Positions 56,343 to 64,000 of a stretch of DNA of 64,000 bases are shown one piece after another; position 1 is the stretch's first letter, and each line of letters begins with the position of its first letter. The DNA is from Myxococcales bacterium UBA1660. Its GTDB lineage: Bacteria > Myxococcota_A > Polyangia > Polyangiales > Houyiibacteriaceae. The DNA lies in contig DCLA01000102.1 of assembly GCA_002320815.1 (NCBI GenBank), positions 8,610 to 72,609 of the forward strand, written 5' to 3'. A program made the position numbers and the translations under genes. The notes under the pieces were generated by a model. That model was not told the DNA's origin and ran no database searches. It saw only the letters and a program-made list of their open reading frames with translations.

Positions 56343-58115
56343 GTGGGCGCCTCGACGCCGTTGCGGCTGGACCGCCGGGAGCTCTGGGACGCCCTCGGCG
56401 GCGTCTTGGTGCTCCACGAGGACGCGCACCTGCTGGCGGTCGCCAAGCCGGCGGGGGTGCCCTGTCAGAGTGCGCGGCCGGAGCTCCCCGACGACCTCCC
56501 GCATCGCCTGAAGGAGCACCTGCGCGCGCGTGGCGGCGACGCCTACCTGGGGATCCACCAGCGCCTCGACCAGGCGACCTCGGGCGTGGTGGTCTACACC
56601 CGCTCCAAGGAGGCCAACCCCGGTCTCGCCCGCCAGATGGAGGGCCGCACGGTGCGCAAGACCTACGTCGCCGCCGTGCGCGGCGAGGTGGGGGAGGGCG
56701 AGGTCCTCCTGCGGCACCACCTGGGCCGCGAGGGCGAGCGCTCGGTGGTCCTGGACCGCCCGAGCCGGAAGAGCCGCGAGGCCATCAGCCGGGTCCGGCT
56801 GCTCCGCCGCGGAGCCGGCGACCGGGCTCTGGTCGAGGTGCGCATCGAGACCGGCCGGACCCACCAGATCCGCGCGCAGCTCGCGCACGTCGGGCTGCCG
56901 GTGGCGGGCGACCGGCTCTACGGTGGCGAGCGCGCGCCGCGGCTCCTCCTGCACGCGGCGCGGCTCGGGTTGGACCATCCGGTGAGCGGCGAGCCCCTGG
57001 ACCTGCGCGCGCCGCTCCCCGAGGTGTTCGAACGCTGGCTCGCCGGCGAGGACGGCGTCCCCTTCACGGACCCCCAGGCCGTCCGGGACGCGGTCCGAGA
57101 CGCGATGGAGAGCCGCTGGGGCCTCGGCCGCGCAGGCGCGACCGAGCGGCCGACGACCGCCTTCCGGTTGCTGAACCGCGGTGGGGAGGGCGTCCCCGGG
57201 CTGGCGGTGGACGTCTACGGCGACCACCTGGTGGCGCACCTCTACGGTGACCGGGCCACGGCCTCCGCCGACCGGATCCTGGACGTGCTCGACGAGCTCG
57301 GCTTCGCCGGGGTGTACGTGAAGAAGCACCCCCGGCAGAAGAACGAACTCGCCGAGGACGAGCGCCGACTCCTGGCGCCCTCGACCGCGGTGCGGGGAGC
57401 CGACGCTCCGGACCCGCTGGTGGTGGCCGAGCACGGGGTGGGCTACGCGACCGCGCTCGGCGACGGCCTCTCGACGGGCCTCTTCCTCGACCAGCGCGAC
57501 GCCCGGCTCCGCCTCGCGGAGGTCGCCCGGGGCAAGCGGGTCCTGAATCTCTTCTGCTACGCCGGCGCTTTCGGGATCGCCGCCGCCGTCGGTGGCGCGC
57601 GCGAGGTCGTGCAGGTCGACGTGTCGCGGCCGGCCCTCGACCGCGCCGCCCAGAGCGAAGAAGCCAACGGCGTGCGCACCGAGCGGGTGCGGCACGACTG
57701 TTTCACCTGGCTGGCGAATGCGGTGAAGCGCGGCGAGCGCTTCGACCTGGTGGTCGTGGACCCGCCGAGCTACTCGACCACCAAGGGGCACCGCTGGACG
57801 AGCGGGCGCGATTGGGTGGGCCTGGCGGAGAGCTGCCTCCGCGTCACCCGGCGGGATGGTGTGCTGGTCGTGAGCTCCAACGACGGCCGCATGACCACCG
57901 AGGCCCTTCGCCGCCACGTCCACGAGGGGGCGCGTCGCGCGGGGGTGACCCTCGCCCAGATGAAGGAGCTGCCCGAGCCCCAGGACTTTCCGGGGGCCGC
58001 GCTCCATCGCCTGTGGATCCAGCTCGGCGCCGAGCCGGCGCGGCGGGGCCGTCCCGAGAGGCGCTCCGACGCGCCCGCGCGCCCGAAGCGCCGGCCGCGT
58101 CGTCGGCGCGGGTAG
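56343..58115 (+). CDS. Fusion: RluA-like pseudouridine synthase + RlmI-type rRNA methyltransferase
   Basis: Residues about 20-230 are a pseudouridine synthase: His-Gln-Arg-Leu-Asp-Gln-Ala-Thr-Ser-Gly with the catalytic Asp, and Gly-Arg-Thr-His-Gln-Ile-Arg. Residues about 255-565 are a class I methyltransferase of the RlmI/RlmK type: Leu-Asn-Leu-Phe-Cys-Tyr-Ala-Gly-Ala-Phe-Gly as motif I and Val-Val-Val-Asp-Pro-Pro-Ser-Tyr-Ser as motif IV. An Arg/Pro-rich tail ends it. Both active sites look complete, and there is no stop between them. It probably modifies one RNA region twice. The usual PUA domain of RlmI is absent; the synthase domain may replace it. GTG start. Confidence 0.87.
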   Translation: MGASTPLRLDRRELWDALGGVLVLHEDAHLLAVAKPAGVPCQSARPELPDDLPHRLKEHLRARGGDAYLGIHQRLDQATSGVVVYTRSKEANPGLARQMEGRTVRKTYVAAVRGEVGEGEVLLRHHLGREGERSVVLDRPSRKSREAISRVRLLRRGAGDRALVEVRIETGRTHQIRAQLAHVGLPVAGDRLYGGERAPRLLLHAARLGLDHPVSGEPLDLRAPLPEVFERWLAGEDGVPFTDPQAVRDAVRDAMESRWGLGRAGATERPTTAFRLLNRGGEGVPGLAVDVYGDHLVAHLYGDRATASADRILDVLDELGFAGVYVKKHPRQKNELAEDERRLLAPSTAVRGADAPDPLVVAEHGVGYATALGDGLSTGLFLDQRDARLRLAEVARGKRVLNLFCYAGAFGIAAAVGGAREVVQVDVSRPALDRAAQSEEANGVRTERVRHDCFTWLANAVKRGERFDLVVVDPPSYSTTKGHRWTSGRDWVGLAESCLRVTRRDGVLVVSSNDGRMTTEALRRHVHEGARRAGVTLAQMKELPEPQDFPGAALHRLWIQLGAEPARRGRPERRSDAPARPKRRPRRRRG

Positions 58116-58142
58116 CGCCGGGGCGCCACCGGCGGCCGCGCC

Positions 58143-61100
58143 TCAGGAGAAGAGGGCGTCCACGTCCTTCTTGGTCAGACCCTTCAGCGGGCTGCCCTCG
58201 GTGGACAGCACGTTCTCCATGAGCGCGCGCTTCTTCGCGCTGAGCTCGAGGATCTTCTCCTCGACGGTGCCCTTGGTGATGAGCCGGTAGACGTTGACGT
58301 TCCTCGTCTGCCCGATGCGGTGGGCGCGGTCCGTCGCCTGGTCTTCGACCGCCGGGTTCCACCAGGGGTCGAAGTGGATGACGGTGTCGGCGCCGGTGAG
58401 GTTCAGACCCGTGCCGCCGGCCTTGAGCGAGATGAGGAAGACCTTGATCTCCTCGTCGTCGTTGAAGGAGTCGACGCGCTCGGCGCGGTCCTTGGTGGAC
58501 CCATCGAGGTACTCGTAGGTGATGCCGTCCTCGTCGAGCGCGTCGCGGATGTGCTGGAGCATGGTGACGAACTGGCTGAACACCAGGACCCGGTGCCCGC
58601 CCTCGACGGCGCTCTCGAGGAGCTCGCGGAGGGCGACCAGCTTGCCGCTGTCCTTGGCGCCGAAGTCGTGAGTCTCCAGCTTCATGAGCCGCGGGTCGCA
58701 GGCGACCTGCCGCAGGCGTGTGAGCGCGGCGAGGATCTGGATCTGGCTCTTGGCGATGCCCTTCTTCTCGACCTCGCTGAGGACGTTCTTGCGGACCTCC
58801 TCGCGGATCTGCTCGTAGAGGGAGGCCTGGTCCTCGCCCATCTCCACGATGCGCTCCTGCTCGATCTTCTCGGGCAGGTCGTCGGCGACGTCGCTCTTGA
58901 GGCGGCGCAGGACGAAGGGCTGGATGGTCCGCTTCAGGCGGTTGGCCGTCTCCTCGTCGCCGCGGTCGATGGGCTTGGCGATGTTCGCCTCGAAGCTCTT
59001 CAGGTCACCCAGGAGCCCCGGCGAGACGAAGTCGAAGATGCTCCACAGCTCGCTCAGGCGGTTCTCGATGGGCGTGCCGGTCAGGGCCAGTCGGCGCTCG
59101 GCGGCGACCTTCTTGGCCGCCCGGGCCGTGTGGCTCATCGGGTTCTTGATGTGCTGGGCCTCGTCCAGGATCACGTAGCGCAGATCCAGGCGCTCGAGGA
59201 GCTCCTCGTCCCGCCGGAGCAGGGCGTAGGAGGTGATCATCACGTCGGCCTTGGCCAGCTCGTCCTCGCGGTCGTGCCGGTTGGGGCCGTGCCAGACCAC
59301 GGTCTTCAGCGTCGGGGAGAACTTCTGGATCTCCCGCTCCCAGTTGGGCACCACGGACGTGGGCGCGACCACCAAGGAGAGCTTCTTCTTCTTTTCCTTC
59401 TGCTTCACGTGGGTGAGCAGGGCGATCGTCTGCAGGGTCTTACCGAGACCCATGTCGTCGGCGAGGATCCCGCCCATGCCCTTCTGGTGCAGGAAGGCGA
59501 GCCAGCTGAAGCCCTTCTTCTGGTAGGGGCGCAGGTCGGCCTTGAGGCCCTTGGGCTTCGGGGCGTCGGGGACCTCGTCGATGTCCTCGAGCTGGCCGAA
59601 GAGCTCCTTGGCCTTGGCGGTGACCTTGTGGTCGGACACCAGGCTCAGGAGATCCTGGACCCGCCCCGCCTGCGAGAGCGGGAGCTTCTTGCCGTCGGGG
59701 CCGGCGACCAGCTCGGCCATCCGGCTGAGCACCGCGCCGACGTCGTCGGGATCGATGGGCGCGTAGGTCCCGTCCTCGAGCTTCACCACCCGGCGACCGG
59801 TGGCCAGGGCGTTGCGCAGCTCGTCTTCGCTGACCTTGGAGCCGCCGGCGCTGAACGTCATGTCCAGGCTGAGCCAGTCGACGCCGCTGGCGACGCGCAT
59901 CTGGGCGCTGACCGACTCGTTGCGCACCTGCACGTTGGCCAGCGCGTCCGGCACGAAGCGCTCCCACTCGTCGGGGAGCTCGGTGATGCCGCCGCTCCAG
60001 AAGTCGATGGCGTCCTCGCCGCGGGCGAGGAGCACGCCGTCTTCGACGTCGAAGCCCTGGTCCATGACCATCTGCACGGCGGCCATCTCGGCGCCCACGT
60101 CGCGCCGGACCACTCGCGGCCGGTCGTCGCCGCCAGCCGGCGGCAGGAACGCCAGCGGATGGGGGAACGAGTCCGGCGGGATGTCGAAGACCTGGTCGTC
60201 GTAGGCGACCTTCAGGGACGCGAGGGTGTGGACGATGTCCCCCTCGCACCAGAGCTGGATCTCGGGGGGCGCGTCCACCAGGTCGGCGATGGAGCTCAGG
60301 TCCGGGAGATCCGCCCGGAGCTTCACCGCCACCTGCGGGATGTGGTCCCCGAGCAGCCGGGGCATCTCCTCGGCGGGGTGCACCAGGTTCGGCGAGCGCA
60401 TCAAGCGCGTCAGCCAACCCGGGCTGACGCACTCGTCCAGGGGGCGGGCGACGCCGTCGCTGGCGTCGATGTGCCAGCCGGGGGTCCCCTCGAACCAGGC
60501 GCCCGAGCTCAGGGTGAAGCGGCGGCCCGAGGACTCGCCCACGAAGACCACGCGGGTCCGCAGGGTCTTGTCGTCCACCCGGTCGAGCTCGATCACCGGC
60601 TTGAGGGCCTCGTCGCTGAAGCGCAGCTCCATCGAGGCCGGCTCGAGGAGCACGCGGCGCCCCTCGAGGGCGTTGATCACCTCGGAGGCGTCTTCGCCGC
60701 GGATCTCGGAGGTGGTCGCCTGGCCGCGGTTCGCGTGCCGCGAGAGCATCCGCATCAGCGGGCGATCGTCGACGCCGACGGCGTCGAAGGCGGTGAGCGC
60801 GTCGGCGATGGGCAGCGCGTTGCGGCTGCCGGCGATGACCGGGGTCACCTGGAGGGAGGTCGGCCGGACCAGGACCCGGTACTCGAGATCGTGGGGGCGA
60901 TCGAGGGCGTCGGGCGGGAGCCAGGCGTCGATGGCGCCGCGGGAGTGACCCTTGGGGCCGCTCACCTGCTTGAGCACCTCCAGGTTGTCGGCGCTCCCGC
61001 TGCCCCGGCGCCGACGCCGGGAGCGGCGCCGCTTGCCGCCGACCGACACCGTCTGCGGCACGTGGACCGGCGGCGTCTTGTCGGCGTTCTTCTTCTTTTT

Positions 61101-61607
61101 CTTCTTCCGCTTCTTCTTCCCGCCGCCGCTGCTCTCGTCGCCATTGGCCGACGGCGGCTGCGGCTCCTTGGGCCGGGGCGGGCGCTCGCGATCGCGGAGG
61201 GCCACGAGGATCGCCGCGACGTGCTTGCAGTGGGTGTCGGGGCCCCGCCAACCCGGGCAGGTGCACTCGGAGACGAACCCCTCTTCGTCGTTCAGCGTCA
61301 CGCTGGTCTTGTAGGGGTCGTCCTGGTTCCGGATGTGGATCTCGCCGGTGACCTTCTTGCCCTTGGCGTGGAGGTTCTCCACCGATTTCCGTCGGGCGTA
61401 GAGGCGACCGCGCAGGAAGGCGTTGCCTCCCGTGATGCGCTGGATCGCCCGGTCGGACATCGTCACGACCTTGTCGGTGATGGGGGCTTTCTTGCCCCCG
61501 CTGCCCGAGGAGGAGCCGTTCGCGTCGCCGTCGCTCTTCTTGGAGCGGGAGCGGGCCTTCTTCGGCTCGTTGCTGGTATCGGATTCGGTGAGAGCGCCGT
61601 CGCTCAT
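58143..61607 (-). CDS. SWIM-finger SNF2-family helicase
   Basis: The 1154-residue protein has a low-complexity N-terminus, a SWIM zinc finger at about residues 110-135 (Cys-Thr-Cys-x10-Cys-Lys-His), a Lys-rich stretch, and a SNF2 ATPase in the C-terminal half. Motif I is Ala-Asp-Asp-Met-Gly-Leu-Gly-Lys-Thr, motif II is Asp-Glu-Ala-Gln-His, motif III is Leu-Thr-Gly-Thr-Pro-Ile-Glu-Asn-Arg, and motif VI is Arg-Ala-His-Arg-Ile-Gly-Gln-Thr. Such proteins remodel protein-DNA or RNA-polymerase complexes. A run of Lys near residue 165 (Lys-Lys-Arg-Lys-Lys-Lys-Lys-Lys-Lys) is unusual. Confidence 0.92.
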   Translation of the reverse strand: MSDGALTESDTSNEPKKARSRSKKSDGDANGSSSGSGGKKAPITDKVVTMSDRAIQRITGGNAFLRGRLYARRKSVENLHAKGKKVTGEIHIRNQDDPYKTSVTLNDEEGFVSECTCPGWRGPDTHCKHVAAILVALRDRERPPRPKEPQPPSANGDESSGGGKKKRKKKKKKNADKTPPVHVPQTVSVGGKRRRSRRRRRGSGSADNLEVLKQVSGPKGHSRGAIDAWLPPDALDRPHDLEYRVLVRPTSLQVTPVIAGSRNALPIADALTAFDAVGVDDRPLMRMLSRHANRGQATTSEIRGEDASEVINALEGRRVLLEPASMELRFSDEALKPVIELDRVDDKTLRTRVVFVGESSGRRFTLSSGAWFEGTPGWHIDASDGVARPLDECVSPGWLTRLMRSPNLVHPAEEMPRLLGDHIPQVAVKLRADLPDLSSIADLVDAPPEIQLWCEGDIVHTLASLKVAYDDQVFDIPPDSFPHPLAFLPPAGGDDRPRVVRRDVGAEMAAVQMVMDQGFDVEDGVLLARGEDAIDFWSGGITELPDEWERFVPDALANVQVRNESVSAQMRVASGVDWLSLDMTFSAGGSKVSEDELRNALATGRRVVKLEDGTYAPIDPDDVGAVLSRMAELVAGPDGKKLPLSQAGRVQDLLSLVSDHKVTAKAKELFGQLEDIDEVPDAPKPKGLKADLRPYQKKGFSWLAFLHQKGMGGILADDMGLGKTLQTIALLTHVKQKEKKKKLSLVVAPTSVVPNWEREIQKFSPTLKTVVWHGPNRHDREDELAKADVMITSYALLRRDEELLERLDLRYVILDEAQHIKNPMSHTARAAKKVAAERRLALTGTPIENRLSELWSIFDFVSPGLLGDLKSFEANIAKPIDRGDEETANRLKRTIQPFVLRRLKSDVADDLPEKIEQERIVEMGEDQASLYEQIREEVRKNVLSEVEKKGIAKSQIQILAALTRLRQVACDPRLMKLETHDFGAKDSGKLVALRELLESAVEGGHRVLVFSQFVTMLQHIRDALDEDGITYEYLDGSTKDRAERVDSFNDDEEIKVFLISLKAGGTGLNLTGADTVIHFDPWWNPAVEDQATDRAHRIGQTRNVNVYRLITKGTVEEKILELSAKKRALMENVLSTEGSPLKGLTKKDVDALFS

Positions 61608-61763
61608 CGCAGGTCCCTCCAGTGGCGCGTGAGGGCGCCGCCGGGGTGAAAGAGCCGAGCGAATGAGTGTTTGGGCGGCCTCCGCTTTGTCCGCGAGTCC
61701 TCGAACTCGTCGAGGCGGCTCGCCAGCGAATCGACCGGTTGGATGTCCGGGAGCGCTCGGCGG

Positions 61764-61824
61764 GGTCTCGAAAACTCCGAGACCACGGCACTGCTATTGC
61801 ACGACACCTCGGTGGCTGCAATAG
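61764..61824. promoter_or_regulatory. Two inverted repeats in a divergent promoter region
   Basis: GGTCTCG (61764-61770) pairs with CGAGACC (61778-61784). CTATTGCA (61794-61801) pairs with TGCAATAG (61817-61824) across 15 bp. Both are perfect and lie between the SNF2 helicase and the metallo-beta-lactamase-fold gene, so they could be regulator sites for either. The second is AT-rich, like a protein-binding dyad; the first is more like a small hairpin. Confidence 0.45.
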
Positions 61825-61855
61825 GCAACCAGCCTTTTTTCCACCCCCTGCTCTC

Positions 61856-62719
61856 ATGGCCCGCAAGCTCATCACCCGCGTCAGCGCGGGGCCCTACACC
61901 ATCGAGGGCATGTCCCTCGGCGGGGTCTACACCTCGCTCCGTGTCCCCCAGCTGAAGGTCGTCCTCGACGTGGGGATGCCCATCCGTGGTTTCGCGGGCA
62001 CCGACCACATCTTCCTGAGCCACGGCCACGGCGACCACGCGGGCTCGCTGGCGGCGCTCCTGGGGATCCGCGGGCTCCTCCATCGGAAGAAGCCCCCGCG
62101 CGTCTACGTGCCCGAGGCGATCGCCGAGCCCCTCCAGCGGGCGATCGCCGCCATGGCCGAGCTCCAGCGGCACAGCCTGGCCTTCCAGTGCATCCCGATG
62201 AAGGTCGGCGACGAGGTGAAGCTCCGCTCGGACCTCTACGCCCGGGCGTTCCGGACGCATCACCCGGTGCCCAGCCTGGGGTATCTCTTCTTCGACCGGG
62301 TCTCCAAGCTCCGGCCCGAGTTCGCGTCCCTCCCCGGAGCGGAGATCGGCCGTCGCCGCGCCGCCGGCGATCCGACGCTCTTCGAGACCACCGAGCGCCA
62401 CGAGCTGGCCTACGCCACGGACACCCTGATCCGGGTGCTGGACACCGCGCCGGAGATCCGCCGGGCCCGGGTGCTGATCCTGGAGTGCACCTTCCTCGAC
62501 GATCGCAAGACCCTCGAGGCGTCCCGCGCCGGCTGCCACATCCACCTCGACGAGCTCCTGGAGCGCGTGGAGGACCTCGAGAACGAGCACGTGGTCCTCA
62601 TGCACTTCAGCCAGCTCTACGAGCCGGGTGAGGTCCACTCGATCTTGGCCCGCCGGTGTCCCCCGTCGCTCCTCGAACGCCTGACCGTCTTCGCGCCGAA
62701 GCGCGGTACCTGGCCCTAG
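61856..62719 (+). CDS. Metallo-beta-lactamase-fold protein, RNase Z-like
   Basis: The 287-residue protein has Leu-Ser-His-Gly-His-Gly-Asp-His-Ala-Gly (the His-x-His-x-Asp-His zinc motif) near residue 55, then a later His and Asp-Thr pair (Ala-Tyr-Ala-Thr-Asp-Thr) and His-Phe-Ser as the last ligands. The order and lack of a lactamase signal peptide suggest an RNase Z-like or small-molecule hydrolase. Leu-Glu-Cys-Thr-Phe-Leu-Asp-Asp also fits tRNase Z relatives. No exosite arm typical of tRNase Z was recognised. Start ATG 61856. Confidence 0.82.
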   Translation: MARKLITRVSAGPYTIEGMSLGGVYTSLRVPQLKVVLDVGMPIRGFAGTDHIFLSHGHGDHAGSLAALLGIRGLLHRKKPPRVYVPEAIAEPLQRAIAAMAELQRHSLAFQCIPMKVGDEVKLRSDLYARAFRTHHPVPSLGYLFFDRVSKLRPEFASLPGAEIGRRRAAGDPTLFETTERHELAYATDTLIRVLDTAPEIRRARVLILECTFLDDRKTLEASRAGCHIHLDELLERVEDLENEHVVLMHFSQLYEPGEVHSILARRCPPSLLERLTVFAPKRGTWP

Positions 62720-62723
62720 TCGG

Positions 62724-63386
62724 CTAGTCGGGGTCTTCGATGCGCCAGACGCCGTCCTCGCGGACGAACTGGACCGCGGCGCCGTCGCCGTAGCTCATCG
62801 TGGCCCGGTCGCCGATCACCTCGATGGGCTCGTCGAGGCTGCCGCGGAGGTCGGCGAGCAGGCGCTCGATCTCCTCGCGGCTGTCGCCCTCCCAGGCTTC
62901 CTGCATCCGCTCGGGGGACATGCCCTCGCGGTCGGCGGCGGGGACGAAGCGCATCACCACGTCGTAGCGGCGCCGCTCCATGGCCCGCACGAAGGACCGC
63001 AGCGCGGCCCGGGGGCTCGACTGGTCGTAGAAGTCCACCACGTTGCCCACGATCCGCCAGCGGCCATCCACGAGCACCAGCTGCAGCTCGTCGCCGTCGG
63101 GGAGGGGGACCGAGGCCTCGACCTCGTCGGCCTCGTCCACGTGGCGCAAGAGGCCCACCAGCTCCCGGACCTCTTCGGGGTTGCGGGCGACGCTCTCGCG
63201 GAACTCGGAGAAGGGGACCCGGCGCCGGTATTGCTCGCTCAACAGGGCATAGGCGTCGTCGTAGCGGGCGTCGTCCAGGGCGTCCCCGAAGGCGTTCACC
63301 ACCGACGCGGGGCGGGCCGCGCGCGCGCCGCAGCCGGCTCCGAGGGAGACCGACGCCAACAGAAGCGGGAGGAGCAGACGCACCAC
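62724..63386 (-). CDS. Lipoprotein with two NTF2-like domains
   Basis: A signal with Leu-Gly-Ala-Gly-Cys gives a lipoprotein (mature Cys-Gly-Ala-Arg). The body has two similar halves (about 30-125 and 125-220), each beginning with a Phe-x-x-Ala-x-x-x-x-Arg-Tyr-Asp helix and ending in a Trp-Arg-Ile strand (Gly-Arg-Trp-Arg-Ile-Val and Gly-Val-Trp-Arg-Ile-Glu). This suggests a duplicated NTF2-like fold. No exact family recognised. It is convergent with the metallo-beta-lactamase-fold gene, stops 4 bp apart. Confidence 0.65.
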   Translation of the reverse strand: MVRLLLPLLLASVSLGAGCGARAARPASVVNAFGDALDDARYDDAYALLSEQYRRRVPFSEFRESVARNPEEVRELVGLLRHVDEADEVEASVPLPDGDELQLVLVDGRWRIVGNVVDFYDQSSPRAALRSFVRAMERRRYDVVMRFVPAADREGMSPERMQEAWEGDSREEIERLLADLRGSLDEPIEVIGDRATMSYGDGAAVQFVREDGVWRIEDPD

Positions 63387-63484
63387 GCGGGCATCCTACC
63401 TACCGCGGCCCGGGATGCCAGCGGTCGCGTCCCCCCGGACCGATCCCCACCGGAAGGTGTCGATTCCCCGGAGCATCGTTTACG

Positions 63485-64000
63485 ATGGCGCCGCCCATGG
63501 CGAACCTCGACGCTCGGCTGCTCCGCTTCCGAAACGATCCTGGCAGTGAGCCGCCCGTCGGCCTCGCCGCGGCCCTGCTGGACGAAGGCCGCGACCGCGA
63601 GGCGGCGGAGGTCTCCGAGGCCGGGCTCCGCCGCCAACCCACCGACGCCGAGCTGGGCCTGCTCCTCGGCCGCTCGCTCATTGGTATCGGGGAGATGCTG
63701 CTGGCGCAGAAGGCCTTTCTCCAGTCGGCGCGCTCGGCGCCGAAGGATCCGCGGCCGCTGCGGTGGCTCGGCGAGGTGCTTCTCCGCCGTGGAGATCCCG
63801 GGCGGGCCAAGAAGGTCCTCGCCAAGGCGCGGGCCCTCGGGGGCGGCGACGACGACGCCATCCGCAAGCTCCTCGAGCGCGCCACCCGCTTCGAGCGGAT
63901 CGCCGACGAGGCCGACACCGGTGAGGTCGAGGCCGCGCCGAGCCCTCCCGCCACGCCGCCGGCTGCGCCGCCCCGGTCGGCGCCCGCGCCGATGGCGCCG
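63485..64000 (+). CDS. TPR-repeat protein (3' end outside window)
   Basis: The frame from ATG 63485 stays open to the window edge. It encodes a helical-repeat pattern typical of tetratricopeptide repeats: Gly-Leu-Ala-Ala-Ala-Leu-Leu-Asp-Glu-Gly-Arg-Asp-Arg-Glu-Ala, Glu-Leu-Gly-Leu-Leu-Leu-Gly-Arg-Ser-Leu, and Pro-Leu-Arg-Trp-Leu-Gly-Glu-Val-Leu-Leu-Arg-Arg-Gly. A Pro/Ala-rich linker starts near residue 145. ATG 63497 is an alternative start. There is no signal peptide. The rest of the protein is not visible, so no role can be given. Confidence 0.75.
   Translation, partial: MAPPMANLDARLLRFRNDPGSEPPVGLAAALLDEGRDREAAEVSEAGLRRQPTDAELGLLLGRSLIGIGEMLLAQKAFLQSARSAPKDPRPLRWLGEVLLRRGDPGRAKKVLAKARALGGGDDDAIRKLLERATRFERIADEADTGEVEAAPSPPATPPAAPPRSAPAPMAP

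Noticed and set aside
58320..61649. Plus-strand frame of about 1100 codons opposite the SNF2 helicase
   Set aside because: Leu/Val/Gly/His-rich antisense image; helicase motifs are all on the minus strand.

Overview
This is GC-rich chromosomal DNA with dense, often overlapping genes and many GTG/TTG starts. Several features point to a myxobacterium-like member of Myxococcota, probably of the Polyangiales/Sandaracinaceae type: a DUF2378 protein (a family largely confined to myxobacteria), a siderophore locus laid out like myxochelin loci, thrombospondin-type-3 and RCC1 lipoproteins, and an ethylmalonyl-CoA pathway operon. The taxon is inferred from gene content; no rRNA or tRNA gene was seen.

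Layout. 1-4.1 kb is an accessory patch of lower GC at its left end. It holds the C-terminus of a large RHS-toxin-like protein with a small lipoprotein behind it (possible effector/immunity pair), four tandem copies of a repeat, a RAYT/Y1-type transposase whose start overlaps an antitoxin gene, and a decayed excisionase-like/PIN toxin-antitoxin module. 4.2-7.1 kb carries two Cys-rich lipoproteins with formylglycine-enzyme-like domains that lack the catalytic cysteines. 7.2-8.0 kb encodes a regulator with a LuxR-like helix-turn-helix. 8.3-14.8 kb is an iron/siderophore uptake locus with a good Fur-box match at the first gene: a TonB receptor carrying its own N-terminal TonB C-domain, a lipoprotein, two small membrane proteins and a PepSY protein. 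14.8-19.2 kb has lipoproteins and a PhnD-like protein. 19.3-30.8 kb is mixed housekeeping: HMG-CoA synthase, an NRAMP-like transporter coupled to a Na+/Ca2+ exchanger, an EamA transporter, a methyltransferase, an RCC1 lipoprotein, an acetyltransferase, a glycosyltransferase, a histidine kinase and mesaconyl-CoA hydratase.

31-41 kb is the metabolic centre. A large RCC1 lipoprotein is followed by the minus-strand operon ecm-meaB-ccr-mcd (ethylmalonyl-CoA mutase, its GTPase chaperone, crotonyl-CoA carboxylase/reductase, methylsuccinyl-CoA dehydrogenase). Divergent from it is a ScfR-type short-chain acyl-CoA regulator. The shared promoter region has one copy of a CTTTACTnnTTTAC motif next to each start codon, on opposite strands. 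With the mesaconyl-CoA hydratase gene at 29.8 kb, most pathway-specific steps from crotonyl-CoA to methylmalyl-CoA are present.

41-64 kb holds DUF4240 and DUF2378 proteins, a membrane protein with an L7/L12-like N-terminal domain, YajQ, an M23 peptidase, a VWA lipoprotein, an HNH nuclease, RluD, an OmpA/TSP3 protein, an EXPERA-like membrane protein, a HelD-type helicase, a pseudouridine-synthase/methyltransferase fusion, a SWIM-SNF2 helicase, a metallo-beta-lactamase-fold protein and the start of a TPR protein. Across the window seven lipoproteins share the mature N-terminus Cys-Gly-Asp-Asp, which may be a lineage-specific sorting signal.
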